A stretch of DNA of 64,000 nucleotides from Lodderomyces elongisporus (lineage: Eukaryota; Ascomycota; Pichiomycetes; Serinales; Debaryomycetaceae), in NCBI RefSeq assembly GCF_030384665.1, contig NC_083675.1:1980001-2044000 (forward strand). Reading direction: 5' to 3'. The position numbers were made by a program, and so were the translations under genes. Shown here piece after piece: positions 41,987-53,252 of the stretch. Each line of letters begins with the position of its first letter. Positions within the stretch are counted from its first letter, which is position 1. A model generated the notes under the pieces. It worked only from the letters and a program-made list of their open reading frames with translations, did no database searches and was not told where the DNA came from.

Positions 41987-44900
41987 TTACTGATCAAACT
42001 TTCTTCGGTACCTCAATTCAATATCAGTACTGCTCTTCCATATCTTGGTCTTGATGGTTTGCAAGGTCATACTGTTACTCAATTCTTGACCGCGGCATTC
42101 CAAAACTAGCCAATCTGTAGGCTTCAATTTCTTATCGCGCATCTCCTTGGTACTACTTTCAAACTTATCAGTAAGAAAGTGGAGGATCTTTGAGACACGC
42201 AACATGCTATGCGAAGTAAGCTTGATACTGCTTTCCAATGCCGGGAGTGACTTAACTTTTCTTTGCGACCTACCTCCTATCCTCACATGTGGTGGAAGAT
42301 GTAAATAATCCGTCTCGATTAACTGGAACGTGATTTTGGGTGGCTCCTTAATATTGTATCTACTATAAAGTATTGGTTGTCCTACCCAACGTGGTACAAT
42401 ACTTCGTAGGTCATTAATCAACTGCAAGTTTGGAACCTTGCTGGTGGCGAGTTTGCTTACTTCGCCGACATTGAAGCAGAAGAGATCACGATAATTGCCC
42501 AACTCGGGTGAATGTTCAAACACAATTATATTCATATCCTGAGGTAACTCTGCAGTTGGGATCACGGGGTAATATTTAAGTTCATCATCATCTAAATTGT
42601 CATTGAGCCGGGGGTTGACATGATCAATTCTCAAAACCGAATCAACTAGTTTATTATTGTTATTGTTGTTATTACTGCTGTGGATCCCACTAGATCTATC
42701 TTGGTAAATCTTTTTATTTGTTTGTAATAAATTCATTATTGAATCGTTATAATCGGCAATTTGTCTCGATAATGTTTTTTCTGAAAAGTTCATAAACTCA
42801 GCCAATGGCGAAGATTCTGATATTGGTACATCGATGACACTGGTATTTGTTGAGGTTGCAGGTGAATGCTGATTAGAGATCCCACTCATGGTGGGTAAAT
42901 TGCGTTTCAGCAGCGACTTTTTGCCCCAATTAGTCAATCGCCTTATACCGCTGCCAACGCTGCCACTACTAGCCCCGGACGCAGCTCCAGCTCCAGTCCC
43001 AGATCCAGATCCAGATCCGGCTCCAGTCCCGGAATTACCAAGATTGGCAATATTGCTCATATTGCCATTTTCATCCAAATCTTCCAATTTTGGAGTCGCA
43101 GTTTTGTGTGCACCACCACTAACCTTTGAATGGGTATTGTTACGAATTTCGTCTCTTACTAATCCATCAAATACCCATTCATATAACGTATAACCTTGAA
43201 AGATTGAATTCAACAAGATCAACCCTAAATGAAACCTATCGTCATTTGTCACTTTGATTTGATTGTGCTTCCCGAGTCTTTCCCTTTGAGAAGGTGAATC
43301 CACTGCGAGAAATGGGTAATCTTTGATTAAATCGTCGTAATATATTTCTACATTCATTGCTGATGTTTCTCTTATAGTGACCATCAATTTGCCTGCCTTG
43401 ATCTCTACTTCGCACCAGTTATTCAATGTATCTGACTTTTGCATGGATTGGAACAATGTTTCCATTTCCTTTGTTCGAATTTCCAACTCTTTGCCATTAA
43501 GGAGTTTACCCTGTCTACTAGGCAAATGCTTCAACTCGCGGCATATGAGTATATCCCATACTTTGATATCTCCATTGAGATACAACACCATAATCTGTCG
43601 CTTGTTGTCAAATAATCTTTTCGAGACCACGCTTCGTGGCACTATTTCGTATTCTGCTGTAGCGCGAGAGTTGAATGGGATAATAATGATTTGATCTGCT
43701 GGTAAAGGGTTTAGAAGTATTTCCACAGGTATGAGATCTAAAAACTGAGTTTGCTTGAGTGAGTAATTGCCATTCGTACGTTGGTTTTGGTTTTGGCTTT
43801 GAGTTTGGCTTTGGCTTTGGTTTTGGCTTTGAGTTTGAGTTTGAGTTTGGCTTTTATTTGTATCATTAGTTTCATTAAATGTGGTTTTCAGTTCGGTATT
43901 GTTTAGATTAAGCGGGTTTTCAAACTCGTGGTCTTGTTTGTAACAATTTATAAACTCTGTTGATGGACCGCCGCCTATATTTAAAAACATTGACAGGAAC
44001 TCCTCCGTGTCTGAGTCATTCAAATCATCTAGCTCGTCATTGTGGTCGTCAAAAGTTGGTGGTGTACCGGTATATTTGTTATTTGCATTTTGGGAAAACG
44101 TGCTTTGAATATCGTGTACTGTATTATTGTCAAACGAGAGTTGACTTACCAAATCGCAGAAATGCGAGTTTATGTCGTCTGGTGGCGATGTTGGAGAATG
44201 GAGTTCATTTAGCACCGTGTCATCTGGTCCAAAGTGTACATCTTTGGATGCAATGTATTCTTCGCAGTTCTTCAAAAATTGATATTTGGAGAGAAGTTGC
44301 GTGTTTGGTGCCACGTATCTATTCAAGGATTTATAATCTGAGGCAAAGATTGTTTGATTATGGGACTCGAGGCATATTGAAAGGATGGGTGAGTTGTTGC
44401 TTGAAACCACTGTAGAGATTCCCAACTTTTCATCAAGTGCTGCTGTTTCGCTGGTTGTGAATGTTTTAGAGTAGTAGGTCTCTGCATCAGTGTTGTTCAC
44501 GCTGCTTTTGGTGTTGTTCACGCTGTTCTTGTTGTTGTTGTTCATAAATAGATTCGACAAGTCTGTTTTGACAATGTTTCCATGGTCATCTCCCGAGTAG
44601 AAAAAGTTGAGGGAGTTGGTATCGGTTGAGCTTAGTGACCATACGGGGTAGTCGTGGATATCGAAATTTTTGTAAACTTTAAAGGTTCGAAGGTCCCATA
44701 GTTTTATAGTTGTGTCCGATGAGCCGCTCAAGATAAAATTGTCATTCATTAGTAAGCATCGGATATTATCCTGGTGGCCAATGAGTTGCCTTATAAATTG
44801 TGTTGATGCTCTTGTGTCGTACAAATTGATTGTTTTGCTGGGTCCACCAGTGCAGATAATGTTGTGGTCATTGCTTGCCAATGAGTAGATTGATGATGGC

Positions 44901-45637
44901 ACATTTGTTAAAGTGTGATTCTCTATGATTTGTAAAGGTCTGAGTATGTTTAAGTCCCAATTGATGATGTTGCCATCGAGACCGGCACTGACTAATTGTG
45001 AGGGACATTGGGAAGAGTACGAGAGTTTTTTGATATAATCTGTGTGTATGTTGGGTAATTGTATTGGTGGTGGTGGTGAGGTGCTATCGACTAAAGTTGT
45101 TAAGTCGGTGATTTTTATTGACAAGTCCGAGGAGCACGATGCGAGTTGTCTTTCGTGGTTGATTAATTGGAGATCATTGACCCAGTCAAAGTGTAGATTG
45201 TGATTTCCTACAATTTTGAATCCCTTGGGGTCGTATGCAGAAGTATTGTATGGTAATGGGTTGGATGAAATTGCGGTTTCTAGTCGGAGTAATCTTTCAT
45301 CGATGTCGTTGTAGTCTAGTGATGTGGAATCTGTGAAATTAGATTGAGATTCAGGTTGATATTGATCTTGATTTTGATCTTGATCATTGTGACTTGTTGG
45401 GTCTTGCCATACTTTAACTGCACCGTCTCTACCGCCGGTGAATAGTGATTGTTGTGTTTGTGAGTATTGTATAGTGTTTATGGGTAAGATGTGATTGTCT
45501 TTGTTATTTGTATCTCCAATGACGTATGAGAGACCTTTTTTGGTCTTTAATGGTGATTTTAGTTCATATGAGCGAGTACTGTGGGCATTCGATTGAATTG
45601 AGCTCGTTTCGTTGAGTGAAAGCACACTTGTGGACAT
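41987..45637 (-). CDS. DUF1: WD40 deubiquitinase cofactor, Duf1/WDR48 family
   Basis: 1216 residues. Orthologue of S. cerevisiae Duf1 (YOL087C, 1116 aa), S. pombe Bun107 and human WDR48/UAF1, which bind and activate USP-type deubiquitinases (Ubp9/Ubp13 in yeast). The ATG at 45637 (MSTSVLSLNETSS) precedes a WD40 propeller: LPINTIQYSQTQQSLFTGGR, DGAVKVW, HFDWVNDLQL, SSDLSIKITDL, HQDNIRCLLMNDNFILSGSS and DTTIKLWDLRTFKVYKNFDI are clear blades. A long polar insert with a Gln/Ser/Thr repeat (43785-43855) breaks up the second half. The C-terminal DUF3337 region ends in a ubiquitin-like fold (DWLVLECRGQELSNSMTLQT) as in WDR48. A Gly/Ala/Ser-rich low-complexity run lies at 42955-43045. Confidence 0.9.
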   Translation of the reverse strand: MSTSVLSLNETSSIQSNAHSTRSYELKSPLKTKKGLSYVIGDTNNKDNHILPINTIQYSQTQQSLFTGGRDGAVKVWQDPTSHNDQDQNQDQYQPESQSNFTDSTSLDYNDIDERLLRLETAISSNPLPYNTSAYDPKGFKIVGNHNLHFDWVNDLQLINHERQLASCSSDLSIKITDLTTLVDSTSPPPPIQLPNIHTDYIKKLSYSSQCPSQLVSAGLDGNIINWDLNILRPLQIIENHTLTNVPSSIYSLASNDHNIICTGGPSKTINLYDTRASTQFIRQLIGHQDNIRCLLMNDNFILSGSSDTTIKLWDLRTFKVYKNFDIHDYPVWSLSSTDTNSLNFFYSGDDHGNIVKTDLSNLFMNNNNKNSVNNTKSSVNNTDAETYYSKTFTTSETAALDEKLGISTVVSSNNSPILSICLESHNQTIFASDYKSLNRYVAPNTQLLSKYQFLKNCEEYIASKDVHFGPDDTVLNELHSPTSPPDDINSHFCDLVSQLSFDNNTVHDIQSTFSQNANNKYTGTPPTFDDHNDELDDLNDSDTEEFLSMFLNIGGGPSTEFINCYKQDHEFENPLNLNNTELKTTFNETNDTNKSQTQTQTQSQNQSQSQTQSQNQNQRTNGNYSLKQTQFLDLIPVEILLNPLPADQIIIIPFNSRATAEYEIVPRSVVSKRLFDNKRQIMVLYLNGDIKVWDILICRELKHLPSRQGKLLNGKELEIRTKEMETLFQSMQKSDTLNNWCEVEIKAGKLMVTIRETSAMNVEIYYDDLIKDYPFLAVDSPSQRERLGKHNQIKVTNDDRFHLGLILLNSIFQGYTLYEWVFDGLVRDEIRNNTHSKVSGGAHKTATPKLEDLDENGNMSNIANLGNSGTGAGSGSGSGTGAGAASGASSGSVGSGIRRLTNWGKKSLLKRNLPTMSGISNQHSPATSTNTSVIDVPISESSPLAEFMNFSEKTLSRQIADYNDSIMNLLQTNKKIYQDRSSGIHSSNNNNNNNKLVDSVLRIDHVNPRLNDNLDDDELKYYPVIPTAELPQDMNIIVFEHSPELGNYRDLFCFNVGEVSKLATSKVPNLQLINDLRSIVPRWVGQPILYSRYNIKEPPKITFQLIETDYLHLPPHVRIGGRSQRKVKSLPALESSIKLTSHSMLRVSKILHFLTDKFESSTKEMRDKKLKPTDWLVLECRGQELSNSMTLQTIKTKIWKSSTDIELRYRRKFDQ

Positions 45638-46150
45638 GAGCGAGGTATTTGTGAAAGAGAGTAAACTTTTGTATATGTATATGTGTATATGTGTGTGTGT
45701 GCTTGTATAGATATAAATAAATGTCTGAAGTTGTACTTTAATATAATAGTCAATTGGTGTGGGTTGGACTGGTCTATCTGTTTCTTTCAACACTTGCTTA
45801 TTTCAATTTGGTGAAATAAAATCAATCAGTCGTGGATCTATAACGGAATAACGAGCATTGACAACGGGTAACGGAGATAGAGCAATTTGCATTTTTTCTT
45901 TTTTGTCTCATTTTTTTTAAAAATTTCTAAATTTTGCTTTAATGTTAAAGAAAGACAAAAGAAAGACAAAAAAAAATTGGACAAAAAATAAAAGAGAGAG
46001 AAAGAGAGAGGAGGAGGAGGAAAAGGAACTCAAGGGTAAATACTCATAATCTTCAAATTTAGTTTAGTTTAAATCAGGTTAATCCAACTCAATTGAGCCA
46101 ATTTGAATTCTGTTGCAATTGGTTGAAATTGAGATAGAATTTAGTGTGTG

Positions 46151-46155
46151 CTTTT
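46151..46155. repeat. Target-site duplication, left copy (LTR B)
   Basis: CTTTT directly before the LTR's TG end; identical to 46582-46586. Confidence 0.82.
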
Positions 46156-46581
46156 TGTCACAGTGCGACACACACTGGACGCTCTGTGCCCTCGTTTCCG
46201 CTAAGTGAATATTCGGAGAATATTACACGACATGGGAAACTTGAAAACTTCAAACAAGATGAGTTAATACAAATAGGAACGAGAAGTGGTAAAATAAACT
46301 TATCACCATTATATAGAATTATCGGTTAAATACATAATTTATACGGTCAACTACATTGAACACAAATCACTAGGTGAACGTGCAGAGTGTATACTCTCAC
46401 GATTCTCCTTAGTAGTGACTTTGTATGAGACAATTTACTCTCTTAACTTATGAGCACTGAGACCTTTTTAGGTGCGATCATTGACAATTACACTTAGTTG
46501 GAATGTAGCCTATCAAGTCACGAACTCAAACCGATGCTCAGCAGTCGTACTCTTGTCACAAGTGACAAGTGCTATGCGACA
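46156..46581. mobile_element. Solo LTR B (426 bp), same family as 6360-6818
   Basis: Starts TGTCACAGTGCGAC and ends GCTATGCGACA, with a perfect 5-bp target-site duplication CTTTT at 46151-46155 and 46582-46586. Collinear shared blocks with LTR A include tacggtca at 46342, ttgtatgaga at 46431 and cagcagtcg at 46539, with spacing kept within a few bases except for a deletion in the last third. No internal retrotransposon genes adjoin it. It lies 518 bp upstream of DUF1. Confidence 0.9.
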
Positions 46582-46586
46582 CTTTT
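46582..46586. repeat. Target-site duplication, right copy (LTR B)
   Basis: CTTTT directly after the LTR's CA end. Confidence 0.82.
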
Positions 46587-48934
46587 TTATGAAAACAAAA
46601 AAAACATAAGGGTAAAGAGTAAAATTAAGAGTGTGCGCACGGTTAGTTGGCCAATTGCTTAGAGCGAGTAAACATACTGGTGTTCTCGACAAACTAAAGT
46701 TGAAGTTGTAAATGTAACATACCTAGATATATATATATTGAAAGGTAATACAATGTTTTTGCAACCAATACTTGGTTAAATAATATATATATATATATAT
46801 ATATGTATATATGCAAAGTAGAGAAGGTATGAATAGGAAGTGAACAATCACTGGATTGTTTTCTTTGTCAACATGGTGACAATATTAAAATTTTTATAAG
46901 TGTCATTTGTCCTTGTCCGTGTCTTTGTCCGTCTTTGTCCGTATGTTGACCGATTGCTCTACAACTTACAGACTAAAATGTCACACAAAGTTACGGCCAT
47001 AAATTGTACTCTTTTTGTTCCAAACGGTTGTTTCTCTCTCTCTGCAAAATTCAGAGAGAAAACCTAAAATAAAGAGAAATAAAAAATAAGATTTAATTTT
47101 GTAATAAGTACACTACTAAGCTTAGACTGTGTTTGACTTAACACTACCTTATATTTTTTTTTCCATTTATGTTTTATTTTTTATTAAATGTTTTCATAAT
47201 TTTATTGGCAACAAAGTTAGACAAACAAAATTGAAAGTTCAATATAGAGAATAGAACTTGTATTGATTTGTTCTTAATTCAAATGTAAATTCCATTTTCT
47301 TTTCTTTTTTTTTTTTAATTGTCTGCTGGTGTAAGTGGGTAGGTGAAGGTGATCATCCTCACTGAGTATATAAAACATGTGGTATATATAATGTTATAGA
47401 GTAAAAGGATGAAGTAGTTTCTGTGTAAACTCTCCGTATAGATGGCAGCTACTACAACAGCAACAAATTTAAATTTAATTTAATCAAAAAGGAGAAAGAG
47501 GAGAAGCAAACAGTACGAGAGTAAGAGTAAGATACTATTGTGGAAATACCACACACACACACACACATACATACAAATATACTACTACTACTACTACTAT
47601 TATTATTATAATATGCTACCAAATGTATTATAAACGACTAAAGTCTTTTTTTCTCTCTTTCCCCTTTCCTCACCCCACATAATATCATTACTTGTTGATC
47701 ACTTTCCCATATTATTTGAAATTCTGCTCCTCATCCTCATCCTTCTTCTTCTGGTTACCTCTTTGGTGTGCTTCTCATTTGTTAAAGAGCAAATTAGTAG
47801 CCAACTACAAAACAATAGACTCTCAGCAAGAATATAAGAATAAAACAACAAACAAACTTAGCAATATCATTTCCATTGCTCAGACTCTTTGTCTCTCTCT
47901 CTCTCTTATTTTTCTTACTCTGTTAATAATCTCCATCACCTGATGTTGGGTGGTGGCTAAAACAGCATAATAGCTGTTTCCTAATTGGGAATACACACTC
48001 CACATTTGACTACGAATTTTTTTGTATTGTTTACTTTTTTTTTTTAGGGGGGTGGGGGCGAGGGGGGAGGGGAGAAGGAAAGTTGTAGAAAGTGTAGTGA
48101 GATCTCCACTCCACTTTTTGTATTTCTTTTTTTTTTAACCAATAACAACAACAACACCCACCACCACGACTACCACTACTACCACTACTACCACTCGCCC
48201 CCCTCTCTCCTTCTCCTATTTAATTTATATTGTGTTGTGTATATTATATATTATATTTTCTTGCTTGCTTTTTGGTATATATATATATGTGTGTAAGGGT
48301 GTGTGTGTGTGACCACCATTTAATAATTTATTATTCAACTTTAGTATGGCCTTGTTTTTTCTAAAAACAGTATAAGGAGAGAGCGCCACTTCTTATGTAG
48401 AATACTGTAGCCTTTGTAGTGCAACATAATATACAACACAATACAGTACAGTACACTACTAATCATTACCAACTACTATTAACCACCAAAACCCCTCTCT
48501 TTCTCTTTCTTAATTTTTAACTAATTTTTTTTTTTTACTCCTTGCTTTCTTTTCACTTGGTATAAATACCTTTAATTTTATCGTCCATTTTCCACCACAC
48601 TGTTTAAAGCTAATACCCTCCTTCTCTCTTTCTTTCTAGTTTCCCTTTTCTTTCTTTCTTTCTGGTTTAAGACTTCTATTCCTTTATTCTTTTACTTATT
48701 CTCTACCGTTTCTGTTTCTGTTTATTTTATATTAATTTCCTTTTTCCTTTTCTTTTCATATACCATTGAAGAAAAAGATTAAAAAATTAAAAGATTAAAA
48801 GACAATAGACAAACAAAAGACTAGTACTCCTACCTCCCTACTCCTATTTTGCAACTTTGTGATTATTTCACCTCAACATTAAATTACACTAATATATATA
48901 CTTATCTAAACACAATTTACAAGCAGTGTCCAAG

Positions 48935-49291
48935 ATGAACTATCAAGACGCCTACGTTCAAGACAAGAAGAGAAAATTGTCTCAAGTCATGGACAAGGAT
49001 GCCATTAAAGAGACCATCTTGAATGTAGAGCAACAAGAAGACTTGGAAGCATTGATGGAAGAGCACGATATCGACAATATCGCCACCCACGCAAGTGAGT
49101 TGGAGACTGAATCCGTTGAAGAGTTGCAAGCCAAAAATAGAGCACTCCTTGTTATTGAGGAATTTTTGCAACAAGAAAATTTGGAGTTGAAGAAGTTTAA
49201 CAAGGAGATTTTAAAGGAAAATCAAGTTTTGAAAAATGTGTTGAAGAATGACTTTCAATCAAACTTTAAGTACATCAAGAAGGATTATTGA
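48935..49291 (+). CDS. Small coiled-coil protein, unrecognised
   Basis: 118 residues; I do not recognise it. The ATG at 48935 is the first in frame. The N-terminus has a basic KKRKLSQ (residues 11-17, possible nuclear signal), then an acidic middle (EQQEDLEALMEEHDIDNIA), and the second half is a heptad-rich coiled coil (EELQAKNRALLVIEEF, LQQENLELKKFNKEIL, KENQVLKNVLKN), like a dimerisation zipper without an obvious DNA-binding basic region adjacent to it. No in-frame CTG; leucine is nearly all TTG, which suggests good expression. The 3.3-kb upstream spacer with a pyrimidine-rich leader is typical of tightly regulated genes in this clade. Coding potential rests on composition, codon use and the clean frame. 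Confidence 0.7.
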   Translation: MNYQDAYVQDKKRKLSQVMDKDAIKETILNVEQQEDLEALMEEHDIDNIATHASELETESVEELQAKNRALLVIEEFLQQENLELKKFNKEILKENQVLKNVLKNDFQSNFKYIKKDY

Positions 49292-50421
49292 GCAGATTGA
49301 AGTTTTTCTTTTTCTTTTTTTTTTTTAAAAAGAAAAAGTACACAATCTTTTACCTTTGATGTTTTTTTATTTTTAACTTTAACTTTGATTTTGATTTTGA
49401 TTTTTTCCTTTTTTTTTCCATCTATTGAATACAGAATTTACAAGAGTTTATTGATGATTAGTGATGATTAGTGACGATTAGTGATGATTAGTGACGACAA
49501 GTGATGATTAGTGATGATTAGTGATGAATTGAATATAGTTTACAATTTTTTTTCTTTCTTTTACGAATATACGAAGCATAGTTTCTTTTTAGGTACATTT
49601 TTTGTAGCTTTAATCTTTAGCAGCCTTTATCAATCTTGACACTGCTCCTCATTTTTGGTTTGTTTATTGTCTCTACCAATCTTTTCTTTTTCTTTTTCAC
49701 TTTTAAAACTACAAGCAAGTACAAACATGCTGCAGTAAATATCTAGACTGTTTCTACAAGATATTCACCTAGAGTCTTGTGGCAAACGGTTTTCTTCTCG
49801 TTGATTTTGTATCCCATTATATACACATATATTCATCATACTTCCTATAGGTACTACTTGAGACTGTCGCCAAAAAATGAAAAAGTTAATTAACTAATTA
49901 CTTTTCCTAATTGGGATTAAATAAGGAAGAACAAAACAAGTCTTTGTGTGATTAACGCGCGCACACAGAAAAGGAAGAAAAAAAAAAAGTTTGTATTGCA
50001 TTTGGCTAAACACCAACGGCTATATACTATATATACTATATATGCAGTTAATAATACAATATTGTTCCACAATAAGGTGTAAATTATTTCTCAAAAGTAC
50101 TTGAAAAAAAAGATTTCGCGTCTTGTCAGTTTCTATACAACCTCCTTTCCCGAGACGATTTAAATTAAAGATGACGATGCCGATGGAAAGCATCAGCCAG
50201 TTATGATATGTAGATGTCATTTTAAGATCTGTCAATTTTCCTTCAACTTCAATTAAACTTCTCCTTCTTTTTTCATTCATTCATTTAATTACATTCATTC
50301 AATCAATCATATCGTTTTTCTTTCATTTTCTTTTTTTTTGTTTCTTCACACTGTATTCAATAACATATCGTTTAATCAACCATTTTCCCACCAACGCTTT
50401 CCACTCACTTCAGTATAAACA
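49292..50421. promoter_or_regulatory. Coiled-coil gene to CDC6 spacer
   Basis: 1130 bp. A 10-bp tandem repeat (49452-49530) lies in the likely 3' UTR of the coiled-coil gene. AT-rich DNA with a (TATA)-type run (50022-50042) follows. I looked for MluI-box (ACGCGT) cell-cycle sites before CDC6 and did not find a perfect one. Confidence 0.5.
49452..49530. repeat. GTGATGATTA 10-bp tandem repeat
   Basis: About eight units of gtgatgatta with variants gtgacgatta and gtgacgacaa, 160 bp after the coiled-coil gene's stop codon. Confidence 0.88.
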
Positions 50422-52089
50422 ATGTCAGCTTTAACACCAACCTCGACACCTACAAAGAAAAGAGTGATTAGAGATATATCAAACACTTTTTTAAAAAACA
50501 ACAAAAATGAATCAATACAATTACCACCTACACCAACAAAAACCCCTATAAAAAACAAAAGAGTACGAGATTACAATGACGATGTTGATAATGAAAATCA
50601 AAAGGAATTTCCACCTTGTAAGAAGAAGCTAGTGTTTACCTCTTCCTCCTTCACCGCCACCAAAAACACATCAGTACCTAGTACTCCTCCTAAACCACTC
50701 TTGACTCCAACCACCTCATTCAATTCCCTCAACACATTCAAATCTCCTTATTCACAAGCCAAAAGCTTATTCCAAAGAGGCTATCATGACACACTATCCA
50801 GAAACTGCTTGATTGGTAGAGAAAAAGAAGCTCAATGCATCAATGAATTTATCCAACAAAGCATTGAAGTACGAAAATCAAATAGTTTATACATATCTGG
50901 TCCACCAGGTACTGGGAAAACAGCACAAGTTAACCTAACCTTGAGTCAACCACAGTATCACACTCCAAAATTAAAAATCGTTAATATCAATTGCATGATG
51001 TTGAGAAACCCTGAACTGATTTTCCATGAGATATATTGTGCCACTGTAGGCAAATTAAGCATATCCGTATTGAAGAAAAAGAATTTCGATGATTTTTACC
51101 AGCTACTTCACGAGGGGGTAGACACCAATTCCAGTATCGAGCACTTGATTTTGGTATTGGATGAATTGGATGCATTATTAACTAATTCTCAACAAGTTTT
51201 GTTCAAATTATTTCAAATTGCAAACTCAGATTCACAAATGCTGACATCAACAAGAATTAAGGTTTCCTTGATTGGCATTTCCAACACTTTGGATTTGAGT
51301 GATAAATTCCTACCCAGATTATACAATAATAACCTTGTGCCCAAAGTATTGCAATTCTTTGCCTACAAATGGGAACAAATCCACTCAATTGTGTGCTCCA
51401 GATTACAACAACTTCCAGTACAAGTGTTTCAACCTCGTCCGCTAGAATATTTATGTCAAAGAGCTGGCTCTGCCTCGGGTGACTTGAGGAAGGCATTTGA
51501 TATGTGCTACAAGGCAATCGAGCTTGTTGAACTTGAAACAAAAAGACAGCAATGGAATGCAAAACTAGAAAGATTGGAAAAACAAGATGGACAAGCACAA
51601 ATCCCAGAGCAAAACCAAAACCGAGAGCAAAACCGAGAGGAAGAAGCAGTGTTGAAAAAAGTGTCCATGTCGCACATTGGAAAAATCTTTGTAGAATACT
51701 CCTCACAGAAATCAACAAAAGACTTAAACATGAGACAACTAGCCATCCTTTGTCAATTATCTAATTTGGCAATGGAAAAAGGCACAGCTGATCTTACAAT
51801 CAACACATTATACGATTACTTTCAACGCCAACTGCAAATGAAGCTGAACATAGGCGATATGAATCGTGGCGAGTTTATTGAAATGTTGGATGTCTTGGAA
51901 AGCAGCAATTTCATCATTTTGGGCACCACCGAGAGTGGCAATGCGAGACTTCGAAAAAACAATAGGTTTAGTGGGAATAATGACTGTGGTATGAAATGCA
52001 TCAAGTTGAATATAGAGCATAAACAACTTGCCGACGCAGTAAAGAATGTGCCATTGTTGAATAGAGTATTGAATAGTAAAGTTAATTAA
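50422..52089 (+). CDS. CDC6: DNA replication licensing ATPase Cdc6
   Basis: 555 residues; AAA+ loader that joins ORC to place Mcm2-7 on origins in G1. The N-terminus carries a cluster of proline-directed CDK sites with basic residues (STPTKKR at 8-14, PPTPTKTPIKNKR at 35-47, later STPPKP and LTPTT), matching CDK-driven Cdc6 control. The AAA+ core has the Walker A GPPGTGKT at 160-167, INCMMLRNPE, Walker B LILVLDELDALL (Asp247, Glu248), sensor-1 VSLIGISNTLDLSDK, the sensor-2 region SGDLRKAFDMCYKA, and a C-terminal winged helix (LSNLAMEKGTADLTINTLYD). The CTG codon at 51016 (residue 199) falls in the NPxxIF motif where related Cdc6/Orc1 proteins, as I recall them, have Ser; another sign of CUG-Ser decoding. 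Confidence 0.93.
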   Translation: MSALTPTSTPTKKRVIRDISNTFLKNNKNESIQLPPTPTKTPIKNKRVRDYNDDVDNENQKEFPPCKKKLVFTSSSFTATKNTSVPSTPPKPLLTPTTSFNSLNTFKSPYSQAKSLFQRGYHDTLSRNCLIGREKEAQCINEFIQQSIEVRKSNSLYISGPPGTGKTAQVNLTLSQPQYHTPKLKIVNINCMMLRNPELIFHEIYCATVGKLSISVLKKKNFDDFYQLLHEGVDTNSSIEHLILVLDELDALLTNSQQVLFKLFQIANSDSQMLTSTRIKVSLIGISNTLDLSDKFLPRLYNNNLVPKVLQFFAYKWEQIHSIVCSRLQQLPVQVFQPRPLEYLCQRAGSASGDLRKAFDMCYKAIELVELETKRQQWNAKLERLEKQDGQAQIPEQNQNREQNREEEAVLKKVSMSHIGKIFVEYSSQKSTKDLNMRQLAILCQLSNLAMEKGTADLTINTLYDYFQRQLQMKLNIGDMNRGEFIEMLDVLESSNFIILGTTESGNARLRKNNRFSGNNDCGMKCIKLNIEHKQLADAVKNVPLLNRVLNSKVN

Positions 52090-53252
52090 ATCAATTGCAT
52101 ACATATAAATATAAATATATATATATACATATTTATTAATTTCCAGTTAAAACTTCTCTTTTGTTTTTACATCAGGCACATCCCTGTTTTTTCCAACCTT
52201 CTCCAACAATTCCTTCTTATTTTAGTTCCTTATTGGATCTATTGTATGATTCGCTGGTCAAGTGAAATGCAGCTCTATTGTTTGGATATATAGAGAAGTT
52301 CCCCTTCTCTTTATTATTATTAATATTATTATTATTATTGTTGTTTTGTTAGACTTGCAGTTTTTTTCGACAAGACAAATCATACGACACGACACTCAAC
52401 ATTTCCCTTTCTGTAAAGTATTGGATAGAAAGTATACCAAGCGCAAGAGAAAAAGAAGAAAGATAGAAAAATAAAGGAGAACAGGCAAAACAACAAAGAA
52501 GAAGAAGAAGAAAAGAAAAAAAAAAAAAAAGAAAAAAACGAAAAAGAAGAAAAAGAAAAGGAAAAAAAAAAAGTGAGAGAGAAACTTCAATATAGAATTA
52601 TAATTCCCACTTCTTTTACAATCAATCCATTGTTATAGCTTGATACACCAACCAGACATCTTCTAATAGCCTCATCATTGGCTACTGGAGTAGAGCATCA
52701 ATTAATAGTAAACTCAACTCAATCATTTGCACCGTTTTCCACAACCTTTAATTACTCATCCCTATCTTTTGACTTATCCATATATATATATATATAATTA
52801 TTATTTATATGTCACAATTGAGAAAGAATTACATATAATTGAACAATCTTGAATATACAAGCTCTACAATCCGACTCATTAATCTATTGTTGCATTTATT
52901 TGAGAAATTTAGAGTACACACATACATACATATATATATATTGAAAAACGTATCTATATATCAATAGGGAAGAACAACCAAAGCCAAACAATTTACACAG
53001 CTAAGCGCCTTCATTTCCTTTCTTTTTTTTTTTAAGTTCAATCATCAGCAAAATAATATCGAGGACAAGTACAACAACAACAATTGTCACAACCTCAAAA
53101 GAAAAAAAAGAAATAACTTAAACAGCGACAAACAAACACCAAATACCAAGCACCAAGCACCAAGCACCAAATTACTAATTACTACTTCTACACATTTCTG
53201 TGTTTCCATTTTTCTTTTCGTTTTCGTCACTGCTACTTACCTTTATTAAGTA
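52090..53252. promoter_or_regulatory. CDC6 to SNT1 spacer
   Basis: 1163 bp; ATT triplets (52312-52337), A/G-rich tracts (52495-52570), (TA)n (52780-52793, 52930-52940), a short CCAAGCACCAAGCACCAAG repeat (53146-53168). No gene. Confidence 0.5.

Larger units (their letters stand above)
45638..48934. promoter_or_regulatory. 3.3-kb divergent spacer DUF1 / small coiled-coil gene
   Basis: Contains solo LTR B (46156-46581), (TA)n runs (46784-46808), a (CA)n run (47550-47566), CTA/TTA triplets (47579-47608), G-rich DNA (48044-48075), and a CCACTACTA repeat (48164-48194). From about 48470 it becomes pyrimidine-rich, as before highly transcribed yeast genes. I find no coding gene or tRNA. Confidence 0.5.
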
